DNA of 64,000 bases, taken from positions 310,001 to 374,000 of the forward strand of contig OZ059897.1 in NCBI GenBank assembly GCA_964057225.1, in the 5' to 3' direction. The translations under genes and the position numbers were made by a program. The notes under the pieces are model-generated. The model saw only the letters and a list, made by a program, of their open reading frames with translations. It searched no databases and was not told the DNA's origin. How positions within the stretch are numbered: position 1 is the first letter of the stretch; every line of letters starts with the position of its first letter. Positions 50,888 to 63,877 of the stretch are shown here, piece after piece. This DNA comes from Auanema rhodensis (taxonomy: Eukaryota; Nematoda; Chromadorea; Rhabditida; Rhabditidae).

Positions 50888-53344
50888 GTACATGGAAACT
50901 CAACATACACTAAAGCATCATTTTTCAAACGATCATAACTAATTTTTGTATTAAGCGTTTCTCAATGTAGTATAGTGCGTTCGATGCGGATTTTTAAGCT
51001 GCGTCGATCTGTGTTATCAGATTTGCGCTAGCTTAAAAATGCACCAAGATATCAACTGATATAAGTTCACACTTATATCCTCGATTTTCACCCTGAAGAA
51101 TTAATTTTTTCGTTGAATAACATTGTCCATCGTCTTTGCCTTGAATAAAGGAATCTAAAAACATCTACTTTTTGCTAAATTATTTTGAAATTTTTCGAAA
51201 AAATTTTTGTCAAAATGTTTTTGGAAGCATTGTTGAGTGTACATGGAAACTCAACATACACTAATGCATCATTTTTCAAACGATCATAACTAATTTTTGT
51301 ATTAAGCCTTTCTCAATGTAGTATAGTGCATTCGATGCGGATTTTTAAGCTGCGTCGATCTGTGTTATCAGATTTGCGCTAGCTTAAAAATGCACCAAGA
51401 TATCAACTGATATAAGTTCACACTTATATCCTCGATTTTCACCCTGAAGAATTAATTTTTTCGTTGAATAACATTGTCCATCGTCTTTGCCTTGAATAAA
51501 GGAATCTAAAAACATCTACTTTTTGCTAAATTATTTTGAAATTTTTCGAAAAAATTTTTGTCAAAATGTTTTTGGAAGCATTGTTGAGTGTACATGGAAA
51601 CTCAACATACACTAATGCATCATTTTTCAAACGATCATAACTAATTTTTGTATTAAGCCTTTCTCAATGTAGTATAGTGCATTCGTTGCGGATTTTTAAG
51701 CTGCGTCGATCTGTGTTATCAGATTTGCGCTAGCGTAAAAATGCACCGAGATATCAACTGATATAAGTTCACACTTATATCCTCGATTTTCACCCTGAAG
51801 GAATAATTTTTTCGTTGAATAACATTGTCCATCGTCTTTGCCTTGAAAAAAGAAATCTAAAAACATCTACTTTTTGCTAAATTATTTTGAAATTTTTCGA
51901 AAAAATTTTTGTCAAAATGTTTTTGGAAGCATTGTTGAGTGTACATGGAAACTCAACATACACTAATGCATCATTTTTCAAAAGATCATAACTAATTTTT
52001 GTATTAAGCGTTTCTCACTGTAGTATAGTGCATTCGATGCGGATTTTTAAGCTGCGTCGATCTGTGTTATCAGATTTGCGCTAGCTTAAAAATGCACCAA
52101 GATATCAACTGATATAAGTTCACACTTATATCCTCGATTTTCACCCTGAAGAATTAATTTTTTCGTTGAATAACATTGTCCATCGTCTTTGCCTTGAATA
52201 AAGGAATCTAAAAACATCTACTTTTTGCTAAATTATTTTGAAATTTTTCGAAAAAATTTTTGTCAAAATGTTTTTGGAAGCAATGTTGAGTGTACATGGA
52301 AACTCAACATACACTAATGCATCATTTTTCAAACGATCATAACTAATTTTTGTATTAAGCGTTTCTCAATGTAGTATAGTGCGTTCGATGCGGATTTTTA
52401 AGCTGCGTCGATCTGTGTTATCAGATTTGCGCTAGCTTAAAAATGCACCAAGATATCAACTGATATAAGTTCACACTTATATCCTCGATTTTCACCCTGA
52501 AGAATTAATTTTTTCGTTGAATAACATTGTCCATCGTCTTTGCCTTGAATAAAGGAATCTAAAAACATCTACTTTTTGCTAAATTATTTTGAAATTTTTC
52601 GAAAAAATTTTTGTCAAAATGTTTTTGGAAGCATTGTTGAGTGTACATGGAAACTCAACATACACTAATGCATCATTTTTCAAACGATCATAACTAATTT
52701 TTGTATTAAGCCTTTCTCAATGTAGTATAGTGCATTCGATGCGGATTTTTAAGCTGCGTCGATCTGTGTTATCAGATTTGCGCTAGCTTAAAAATGCACC
52801 AAGATATCAACTGATATAAGTTCACACTTATATCCTCGATTTTCACCCTGAAGAATTAATGTTTTCGTTGAATAACATTGTCCATCGTCTTTGCCTTGAA
52901 TAAAGGAATCTAAAAACATCTACTTTTTGCTAAATTATTTTGAAATTTTTCGAAAAAATTTTTGTCAAAATGTTTTTGGAAGCATTGTTGAGTGTACATG
53001 GAAACTCAACATACACTAATGCATCATTTTTCAAACGATCATAACTAATTTTTGTATTAAGCCTTTCTCAATGTAGTATAGTGCATTCGATGCGGATTTT
53101 TAAGCTGCGTCGATCTGTGTTATCAGATTTGCGCTAGCTTAAAAATGCACCAAGATATCAACTGATATAAGTTCACACTTATATCCTCGATTTTCACCCT
53201 GAAGAATTAATTTTTTCGTTGAATAACATTGTCCATCGTCTTTGCCTTGAATAAAGGAATCTACAAACATCTACTTTTTGCTAAATTATTTTGAAATTTT
53301 TCGAAAAAATTTTTGTCAAAATGTTTTTGGAAGCAATGTTGAGT
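50888..53344 (+). repeat. Irregular precursor-like block of the octamer, monomers 146-152
   Basis: The markers of the downstream octamer are present in altered order: GTGCGTTC units at about 50976 and 52380, AGCGT at 51732, CAAAAGATC (instead of CAAAGGATC) at 51979, and CTACAAACAT at 53261. Offsets to the octamer are nine monomers for AGCGT (51732 to 54891) and for CAAA-GATC (51979 to 55138). ATTAATGTTTTCG marks monomers 145 and 151. Confidence 0.75.
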
Positions 53345-56152
53345 GTACATGGAAACTCAACATACACTAATGCATCATTTTTCAAACGATCATAACTAAT
53401 TTTTGTATTAAGCGTTTCTCAATGTAGTATAGTGCATTCGATGCGGATTTTTAAGCTGCGTCGATCTGTGTTATCAGATTTGCGCTAGCTTAAAAATGCA
53501 CCGAGATATCAACTGATATAAGTTCACACTTATATCCTCGATTTTCACCCTGAAGAATTAATTTTTTCGTTGAATAACATTGTCCATCGTCTTTGCCTTG
53601 AAAAATGGAATCTAAAAACATCTACTTTTTGCTAAATTATTTTGAAATTTTTCGAAAAAATTTTTGTCAAAATGTTTTTGGAAGCATTGTTGAGTGTACA
53701 TGGAAACTCAACATACACTAATGCATCATTTTTCAAAGGATCATAACTAATTTTTGTATTAAGCGTTTCTCAATGTAGTATAGTGCATTCTATGCGGATT
53801 TTTAAGCTGCGTCGATCTGTGTTATCAGATTTGCGCTAGCTTAAAAATGCACCAAGATATCAACTGATATAAGTTCACACTTATATCCTCGATTTTCACC
53901 CTGAAGAATTAATTTTTTCGTTGAATAACATTGTCCATCGTCTTTGCCTTGAATAAAGGAATCTAAAAACATCTACTTTTTGCTAAATTATTTTGAAATT
54001 TTTCGAAAAAATTTTTGTCAAAATGTTTTTGGAAGCAATGTTGAGTGTACATGGAAACTCAACATACACTAATGCATCATTTTTCAAACGATCATAACTA
54101 ATTTTTGTATTAAGCGTTTCTCAATGTAGTATAGTGCGTTCGATGCGGATTTTTAAGCTGCGTCGATCTGTGTTATCAGATTTGCGCTAGCTTAAAAATG
54201 CACCAAGATATCAACTGATATAAGTTCACACTTATATCCTCGATTTTCACCCTGAAGAATTAATTTTTTCGTTGAATAACATTGTCCATCGTCTTTGCCT
54301 TGAATAAAGGAATCTAAAAACATCTACTTTTTGCTAAATTATTTTGAAATTTTTCGAAAAAATTTTTGTCAAAATGTTTTTGGAAGCATTGTTGAGTGTA
54401 CATGGAAACTCAACATACACTAATGCATCATTTTTCAAACGATCATAACTAATTTTTGTATTAAGCCTTTCTCAATGTAGTATAGTGCATTCGATGCGGA
54501 TTTTTAAGCTGCGTCGATCTGTGTTATCAGATTTGCGCTAGCTTAAAAATGCACCAAGATATCAACTGATATAAGTTCACACTTATATCCTCGATTTTCA
54601 CCCTGAAGAATTAATTTTTTCGTTGAATAACATTGTCCATCGTCTTTGCCTTGAATAAAGGAATCTAAAAACATCTACTTTTTGCTAAATTATTTTGAAA
54701 TTTTTCGAAAAAATTTTTGTCAAAATGTTTTTGGAAGCATTGTTGAGTGTACATGGAAACTCAACATACACTAATGCATCATTTTTCAAACGATCATAAC
54801 TAATTTTTGTATTAAGCCTTTCTCAATGTAGTATAGTGCATTCGATGCGGATTTTTAAGCTGCGTCGATCTGTTTTATCAGATTTGCGCTAGCGTAAAAA
54901 TGCACCGAGATATCAACTGATATAAGTTCACACTTATATCCTCGATTTTCACCCTGAAGGAATAATTTTTTCGTTGAATAACATTGTCCATCGTCTTTGC
55001 CTTGAAAAAAGAAATCTAAAAACATCTACTTTTTGCTAAATTATTTTGAAATTTTTCGAAAAAATTTTTGTCAAAATGTTTTTGGAAGCATTGTTGAGTG
55101 TACATGGAAACTCAACATACACTAATGCATCATTTTTCAAAGGATCATAACTAATTTTTGTATTAAGCGTTTCTCAATGTAGTTTAGTGCATTCGATGCG
55201 GATTTTTAAGCTGCGTCGATCTGTGTTATCAGATTTGCGCTAGCTTAAAAATGCACCAAGATATCAACTGATATAAGTTCACACTTATATCCTCGATTTT
55301 CACCCTGAAGAATTAATTTTTTCGTTGAATAACATTGTCCATCGTCTTTGCCTTGAATAAAGGAATCTAAAAACATCTACTTTTTGCTAAATTATTTTGA
55401 AATTTTTCGAAAAAATTTTTGTCAAAATGTTTTTGGAAGCATTGTTGAGTGTACATGGAAACTCAACATACACTAATGCATCATTTTTCAAACGATCATA
55501 ACTAATTTTTGTATTAAGCCTTTCTCAATGTAGTATAGTGCATTCGATGCGGATTTTTAAGCTGCGTCGATCTGTGTTATCAGATTTGCGCTAGCTTAAA
55601 AATGCACCAAGATATCAACTGATATAAGTTCACACTTATATCCTCGATTTTCACCCTGAAGAATTAATTTTTTCGTTGAATAACATTGTCCATCGTCTTT
55701 GCCTTGAATAAAGGAATCTAAAAACATCTACTTTTTGCTAAATTATTTTGAAATTTTTCGAAAAAATTTTTGTCAAAATGTTTTTGGAAGCATTGTTGAG
55801 TGTACATGGAAACTCAACATACACTAATGCATCATTTTTCAAACGATCATAACTAATTTTTGTATTAAGCCTTTCTCAATGTAGTATAGTGCATTCGATG
55901 CGGATTTTTAAGCTGCGTCGATCTGTGTTATCAGATTTGCGCTAGCTTAAAAATGCACCAAGATATCAACTGATATAAGTTCACACTTATATCCTCGATT
56001 TTCACCCTGAAGAATTAATTTTTTCGTTGAATAACATTGTCCATCGTCTTTGCCTTGAATAAAGGAATCTACAAACATCTACTTTTTGCTAAATTATTTT
56101 GAAATTTTTCGAAAAAATTTTTGTCAAAATGTTTTTGGAAGCAATGTTGAGT
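53345..56152 (+). repeat. Octamer higher-order repeat, copy 1 (2808 bp)
   Basis: The order of markers in monomers 153-160 is CACCGAG unit, CAAAGGATC with ATTCTATGCG, GTGCGTTC, AAGCC, AGCGT with GAAAAAAGAA, CAAAGGATC, AAGCC, and AAGCC with CTACAAACAT. All recur 2808 bp later: CAAAGG 53734/56542, GTGCG 54134/56942, AGCGT 54891/57699, CAAAGG 55138/57946. Differences from copy 2 are few, for example GAAAAATGG against GAATAAAGG in the first unit and AGTTTAGTG near 55183 in copy 1 only. Confidence 0.92.
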
Positions 56153-58960
56153 GTACATGGAAACTCAACATACACTAATGCATCATTTTTCAAACGATCA
56201 TAACTAATTTTTGTATTAAGCGTTTCTCAATGTAGTATAGTGCATTCGATGCGGATTTTTAAGCTGCGTCGATCTGTGTTATCAGATTTGCGCTAGCTTA
56301 AAAATGCACCGAGATATCAACTGATATAAGTTCACACTTATATCCTCGATTTTCACCCTGAAGAATTAATTTTTTCGTTGAATAACATTGTCCATCGTCT
56401 TTGCCTTGAATAAAGGAATCTAAAAACATCTACTTTTTGCTAAATTATTTTGAAATTTTTCGAAAAAATTTTTGTCAAAATGTTTTTGGAAGCATTGTTG
56501 AGTGTACATGGAAACTCAACATACACTAATGCATCATTTTTCAAAGGATCATAACTAATTTTTGTATTAAGCGTTTCTCAATGTAGTATAGTGCATTCTA
56601 TGCGGATTTTTAAGCTGCGTCGATCTGTGTTATCAGATTTGCGCTAGCTTAAAAATGCACCGAGATATCAACTGATATAAGTTCACACTTATATCCTCGA
56701 TTTTCACCCTGAAGAATTAATTTTTTCGTTGAATAACATTGTCCATCGTCTTTGCCTTGAATAAAGGAATCTAAAAACATCTACTTTTTGCTAAATTATT
56801 TTGAAATTTTTCGAAAAAATTTTTGTCAAAATGTTTTTGGAAGCAATGTTGAGTGTACATGGAAACTCAACATACACTAATGCATCATTTTTCAAACGAT
56901 CATAACTAATTTTTGTATTAAGCGTTTCTCAATGTAGTATAGTGCGTTCGATGCGGATTTTTAAGCTGCGTCGATCTGTGTTATCAGATTTGCGCTAGCT
57001 TAAAAATGCACCAAGATATCAACTGATATAAGTTCACACTTATATCCTCGATTTTCACCCTGAAGAATTAATTTTTTCGTTGAATAACATTGTCCATCGT
57101 CTTTGCCTTGAATAAAGGAATCTAAAAACATCTACTTTTTGCTAAATTATTTTGAAATTTTTCGAAAAAATTTTTGTCAAAATGTTTTTGGAAGCATTGT
57201 TGAGTGTACATGGAAACTCAACATACACTAATGCATCATTTTTCAAACGATCATAACTAATTTTTGTATTAAGCCTTTCTCAATGTAGTATAGTGCATTC
57301 GATGCGGATTTTTAAGCTGCGTCGATCTGTGTTATCAGATTTGCGCTAGCTTAAAAATGCACCAAGATATCAACTGATATAAGTTCACACTTATATCCTC
57401 GATTTTCACCCTGAAGAATTAATTTTTTCGTTGAATAACATTGTCCATCGTCTTTGCCTTGAATAAAGGAATCTAAAAACATCTACTTTTTGCTAAATTA
57501 TTTTGAAATTTTTCGAAAAAATTTTTGTCAAAATGTTTTTGGAAGCATTGTTGAGTGTACATGGAAACTCAACATACACTAATGCATCATTTTTCAAACG
57601 ATCATAACTAATTTTTGTATTAAGCCTTTCTCAATGTAGTATAGTGCATTCGATGCGGATTTTTAAGCTGCGTCGATCTGTGTTATCAGATTTGCGCTAG
57701 CGTAAAAATGCACCGAGATATCAACTGATATAAGTTCACACTTATATCCTCGATTTTCACCCTGAAGGAATAATTTTTTCGTTGAATAACATTGTCCATC
57801 GTCTTTGCCTTGAAAAAAGAAATCTAAAAACATCTACTTTTTGCTAAATTATTTTGAAATTTTTCGAAAAAATTTTTGTCAAAATGTTTTTGGAAGCATT
57901 GTTGAGTGTACATGGAAACTCAACATACACTAATGCATCATTTTTCAAAGGATCATAACTAATTTTTGTATTAAGCGTTTCTCAATGTAGTATAGTGCAT
58001 TCGATGCGGATTTTTAAGCTGCGTCGATCTGTGTTATCAGATTTGCGCTAGCTTAAAAATGCACCAAGATATCAACTGATATAAGTTCACACTTATATCC
58101 TCGATTTTCACCCTGAAGAATTAATTTTTTCGTTGAATAACATTGTCCATCGTCTTTGCCTTGAATAAAGGAATCTAAAAACATCTACTTTTTGCTAAAT
58201 TATTTTGAAATTTTTCGAAAAAATTTTTGTCAAAATGTTTTTGGAAGCATTGTTGAGTGTACATGGAAACTCAACATACACTAATGCATCATTTTTCAAA
58301 CGATCATAACTAATTTTTGTATTAAGCCTTTCTCAATGTAGTATAGTGCATTCGATGCGGATTTTTAAGCTGCGTCGATCTGTGTTATCAGATTTGCGCT
58401 AGCTTAAAAATGCACCAAGATATCAACTGATATAAGTTCACACTTATATCCTCGATTTTCACCCTGAAGAATTAATTTTTTCGTTGAATAACATTGTCCA
58501 TCGTCTTTGCCTTGAATAAAGGAATCTAAAAACATCTACTTTTTGCTAAATTATTTTGAAATTTTTCGAAAAAATTTTTGTCAAAATGTTTTTGGAAGCA
58601 TTGTTGAGTGTACATGGAAACTCAACATACACTAATGCATCATTTTTCAAACGATCATAACTAATTTTTGTATTAAGCCTTTCTCAATGTAGTATAGTGC
58701 ATTCGATGCGGATTTTTAAGCTGCGTCGATCTGTGTTATCAGATTTGCGCTAGCTTAAAAATGCACCAAGATATCAACTGATATAAGTTCACACTTATAT
58801 CCTCGATTTTCACCCTGAAGAATTAATTTTTTCGTTGAATAACATTGTCCATCGTCTTTGCCTTGAATAAAGGAATCTACAAACATCTACTTTTTGCTAA
58901 ATTATTTTGAAATTTTTCGAAAAAATTTTTGTCAAAATGTTTTTGGAAGCAATGTTGAGT
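56153..58960 (+). repeat. Octamer higher-order repeat, copy 2 (2808 bp)
   Basis: Monomers 161-168 repeat the octamer order. CTACAAACAT at 56069 and 58877 closes copies 1 and 2, 2808 bp apart. The second unit keeps the rare ATTCTATGCG change seen in copy 1, but has CACCGAG where copy 1 has CACCAAG. Confidence 0.92.
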
Positions 58961-61066
58961 GTACATGGAAACTCAACATACACTAATGCATCATTTTTCA
59001 AACGATCATAACTAATTTTTGTATTAAGCGTTTCTCAATGTAGTATAGTGCATTCGATGCGGATTTTTAAGCTGCGTCGATCTGTGTTATCAGATTTGCG
59101 CTAGCTTAAAAATGCACCGAGATATCAACTGATATAAGTTCACACTTATATCCTCGATTTTCACCCTGAAGAATTAATTTTTTCGTTGAATAACATTGTC
59201 CATCGTCTTTGCCTTGAAAAATGGAATCTAAAAACATCTACTTTTTGCTAAATTATTTTGAAATTTTTCGAAAAAATTTTTGTCAAAATGTTTTTGGAAG
59301 CATTGTTGAGTGTACATGGAAACTCAACATACACTAATGCATCATTTTTCAAAGGATCATAACTAATTTTTGTATTAAGCGTTTCTCAATGTAGTATAGT
59401 GCATTCGATGCGGATTTTTAAGCTGCGTCGATCGGTGTTATCAGATTTGCGCTAGCTTAAAAATGCACCAAGATATCAACTGATATAAGTTCACACTTAT
59501 ATCCTCGATTTTCACCCTGAAGAATTAATTTTTTCGTTGAATAACATTGTCCATCGTCTTTGCCTTGAAAAATGGAATCTAAAAACATCTACTTTTTGCT
59601 AAATTATTTTGAAATTTTTCGAAAAAATTTTTGTCAAAATGTTTTTGGAAGCATTGTTGAGTGTACATGGAAACTCAACATACACTAATGCATCATTTTT
59701 CAAACGATCATAACTAATTTTTGTATTAAGCCTTTCTCAATGTAGTATAGTGCATTCGATGCGGATTTTTAAGCTGCGTCGATCTGTGTTATCAGATTTG
59801 CGCTAGCTTAAAAATGCACCAAGATATCAACTGATATAAGTTCACACTTATATCCTCGATTTTCACCCTGAAGAATTAATTTTTTCGTTGAATAACATTG
59901 TCCATCGTCTTTGCCTTGAATAAAGGAATCTAAAAACATCTACTTTTTGCTAAATTATTTTGAAATTTTTCGAAAAAATTTTTGTCAAAATGTTTTTGGA
60001 AGCATTGTTGAGTGTACATGGAAACTCAACATACACTAATGCATCATTTTTCAAACGATCATAACTAATTTTTGTATTAAGCCTTTCTCAATGTAGTATA
60101 GTGCATTCGATGCGGATTTTTAAGCTGCGTCGATCTGTGTTATCAGATTTGCGCTAGCGTAAAAATGCACCGAGATATCAACTGATATAAGTTCACACTT
60201 ATATCCTCGATTTTCACCCTGAAGGAATAATTTTTTCGTTGAATAACATTGTCCATCGTCTTTGCCTTGAAAAAAGAAATCTAAAAACATCTACTTTTTG
60301 CTAAATTATTTTGAAATTTTTCGAAAAAATTTTTGTCAAAATGTTTTTGGAAGCATTGTTGAGTGTACATGGAAACTCAACATACACTAATGCATCATTT
60401 TTCAAACGATCATAACTAATTTTTGTATTAAGCCTTTCTCAATGTAGTATAGTGCATTCGATGCGGATTTTTAAGCTGCGTCGATCTGTGTTATCAGATT
60501 TGCGCTAGCTTAAAAATGCACCAAGATATCAACTGATATAAGTTCACACTTATATCCTCGATTTTCACCCTGAAGAATTAATTTTTTCGTTGAATAACAT
60601 TGTCCATCGTCTTTGCCTTGAATAAAGGAATCTAAAAACATCTACTTTTTGCTAAATTATTTTGAAATTTTTCGAAAAAATTTTTGTCAAAATGTTTTTG
60701 GAAGCATTGTTGAGTGTACATGGAAACTCAACATACACTAATGCATCATTTTTCAAACGATCATAACTAATTTTTGTATTAAGCCTTTCTCAATGTAGTA
60801 TAGTGCATTCGATGCGGATTTTTAAGCTGCGTCGATCTGTGTTATCAGATTTGCGCTAGCTTAAAAATGCACCAAGATATCAACTGATATAAGTTCACAC
60901 TTATATCCTCGATTTTCACCCTGAAGAATTAGTTTTTTCGTTGAATAACATTGTCCATCGTCTTTGCCTTGAATAAAGGAATCTAAAAACATCTACTTTT
61001 CGCTAAATTATTTTGAAATTTTTCGAAAAAATTTTTGTCAAAATGTTTTTGGAAGCAATGTTGAGT
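58961..61066 (+). repeat. Shortened third octamer copy (monomers 169-174)
   Basis: The first two units match the octamer (CAAAGG at 59350, 2808 bp after 56542). The GTGCGTTC unit is then missing, so AGCGT falls at 60156, only 2457 bp (seven units) after 57699. The second CAAAGG unit is replaced by an ordinary AAGCC/CACCAAG unit, and the closing CTACAAACAT is absent. This fits loss of one monomer plus replacement near the edge of the amplified zone. Confidence 0.85.
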
Positions 61067-61416
61067 GTACATGGAAACTCAACATACACTAATGCATCAT
61101 TTTTCAAACGATCATAACTAATTTTAGTATTAAGCGTTTCTCAATGTAGTATAGTGCATTCGATGCGGATTTTTAAGCTACGTCGATCTGTGTTATCAGA
61201 TTTGCGCTAGCTTAAAAATGCACCGAGATATCAACTGATATAAGTTCACACTTATATCCTCGATTTTCACCCTGAAGAATTAAATTTTCGTTGAATAACA
61301 TTGTCCATCGTCTTTGCCTTGAAAAATGGAATCTAAAAACATCTACTTTTTGCTAAATTATTTTGAAATTTTTCGAAAAAATTTTTGTCAAAATGTTTTT
61401 GGAAGCAATGTTGAGT
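61067..61416 (+). repeat. 350-bp monomer with ATTAAATTTTCG deletion (monomer 175)
   Basis: The T run before CGTTG is rearranged to GAATTAAATTTTCG, one base shorter. The unit also has private ATTTTAGTATT near 61122 and AAGCTACGTC near 61176. TTTTCGCTAA flanks it in monomers 174 and 176. Confidence 0.82.
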
Positions 61417-61767
61417 GTACATGGAAACTCAACATACACTAATGCATCATTTTTCAAACGATCATAACTAATTTTTGTATTAAGCCTTTCTCAATGTAGT
61501 ATAGTGCATTCGATGCGGATTTTTAAGCTGCGTCGATCTGTGTTATCAGATTTGCGCTAGCTTAAAAATGCACCAAGATATCAACTGATATAAGTTCACA
61601 CTTATATCCTCGATTTTCACCCTGAAGAATTAATTTTTTCGTTGAATAACATTGTCCATCGTCTTTGCCTTGAATAAAGGAATCTAAAAACATCTACTTT
61701 TCGCTAAATTATTTTGAAATTTTTCGAAAAAATTTTTGTCAAAATGTTTTTGGAAGCATTGTTGAGT

Positions 61768-63877
61768 GTACATGGAAACTCAACATACACTAATGCATCA
61801 TTTTTCAAAGGATCATAACTAATTTTTGTATTAAGCGTTTCTCAATGTAGTATAGTGCATTCGATGCGGATTTTTAAGCTGCGTCGATCGGTGTTATCAG
61901 ATTTGCGCTAGCTTAAAAATGCACCAAGATATCAACTGATATAAGTTCACACTTATATCCTCGATTTTCACCCTGAAGAATTAATTTTTTCGTTGAATAA
62001 CATTGTCCATCGTCTTTGCCTTGAATAAAGGAATCTAAAAACATCTACTTTTTGCTAAATTATTTTGAAATTTTTCGAAAAAATTTTTGTCAAAATGTTT
62101 TTGGAAGCAATGTTGAGTGTACATGGAAACTCAACATACACTAATGCATCATTTTTCAAACGATCATAACTAATTTTTGTATTAAGCGTTTCTCAATGTA
62201 GTATAGTGCATTCGATGCGGATTTTTAAGCTGCGTCGATCTGTGTTATCAGATTTGCGTTAGCTTAAAAATGCACCGAGATATCAACTGATATAAGTTCA
62301 CACTTATATCCTCGAGTTTCACCCTGAAGGAATAATTTTTTCGTTGAATAACATTGTCCATCGTCTTTGCCTTGAAAAAAGGAATCTAAAAACATCTACT
62401 TTTTGCTAAATTATTTTGAAATTTTTCGAAAAAATTTTTGTCAAAATGTTTTTGGAAGCAATGTTGAGTGTACATGGAAACTCAACATACACTAATGCAT
62501 CATTTTTCAAACGATCATAACTAATTTCTGTATTAAGCGTTTCTCAATGTAGTTTAGTGCATTCGATGCGGATTTTTAAGCTGCGTCGATCTGTGTTATC
62601 AGATTTGCGCTAGCTTAAAAATGCACCGAGATATCAACTGATATAAGTTCACACATATATCCTCGATTTTCACCCTGAAGAAATAATTTTTTCGTTGAAT
62701 AACATTGTCCATCGTCTTTGCCTTGAAAAAAGGAATCTAAAAACATCTACTTTTTTTGCTAAATTATTTTGAAATTTTTCGAAAAAATTTTTGTCAAAAT
62801 GTTTTTGGAAGCATTGTTGAGTGTACATGGAAACTCAACATACACTAATGCATCATTTTTCAAACGATCAAAACTAATTTTTGTATTAAGCGTTTCTCAA
62901 TGTAGTATAGTGCATTCGATGCGGATTTTTAAGCTGCGTCGATCGGTGTTATCAGATTTGCGCTAGCTTAAAAATGCACCAAGATATCAACTGATATAAG
63001 TTCACACTTATATCCTCGATTTTCACCCTGAAGAATTAATTTTTTCGTTGAATAACATTGTCCATCGTCTTTGCCTTGAATAAAGGAATCTAAAAACATC
63101 TACTTTTTGCTAAATTATTTTGAAATTTTTCGAAAAAATTTTTGTCAAAATGTTTTTGGAAGCAATGTTGAGTGTACATGGAAACTCAACATACACTAAT
63201 GCATCATTTTTCAAACGATCATAACTAATTTTTGTATTAAGCGTTTCTCAATGTAGTATAGTGCATTCGATGCGGATTTTTAAGCTGCGTCGATCTGTGT
63301 TATCAGATTTGCGTTAGCTTAAAAATGCACCGAGATATCAACTGATATAAGTTCACACTTATATCCTCGATTTTCACCCTGAAGGAATAATTTTTTCGTT
63401 GAATAACATTGTCCATCGTCTTTGCCTTGAAAAAAGGAATCTAAAAACATCTACTTTTTGCTAAATTATTTTGAAATTTTTCGAAAAAATTTTTGTCAAA
63501 ATGTTTTTGGAAGCAATGTTGAGTGTACATGGAAACTCAACATACACTAATGCATCATTTTTCAAACGATCATAACTAATTTCTGTATTAAGCGTTTCTC
63601 AATGTAGTTTAGTGCATTCGATGCGGATTTTTAAGCTGCGTCGATCTGTGTTATCAGATTTGCGCTAGCTTAAAAATGCACCGAGATATCAACTGATATA
63701 AGTTCACACATATATCCTCGATTTTCACCCTGAAGAAATAATTTTTTCGTTGAATAACATTGTCCATCGTCTTTGCCTTGAAAAAAGGAATCTAAAAACA
63801 TCTACTTTTTTTGCTAAATTATTTTGAAATTTTTCGAAAAAATTTTTGTCAAAATGTTTTTGGAAGCATTGTTGAGT
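61768..63877 (+). repeat. Trimer repeat, period 1055 bp, two units
   Basis: Monomers 177-179 and 180-182 share their order: a unit with ATCGGTG and CACCAAG, a GCGTTAGC/GAAGGAAT unit, then a 353-bp unit with ATTTCTGTATT, AGTTTAGTG, CACACATATAT, GAAGAAATAAT and a seven-T run. Monomer starts 62119/63174 and 62470/63525 are 1055 bp apart (three times 351 plus 2). The units differ in monomer 177 (CAAAGGATC) against 180 (CGATCAAAAC) and by CTCGAGTTTC near 62311 in the first only. Confidence 0.92.

Noticed and set aside
62769-62966. 65-codon open frame on the + strand
   Set aside because: It starts at a TTG and is open only because monomer 180 reads CGATCAAAAC where nearly all others have CGATCATAAC, which contains a TAA stop in this frame. 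It ends at the TAG inside GCTAGC. Satellite sequence, not a gene.
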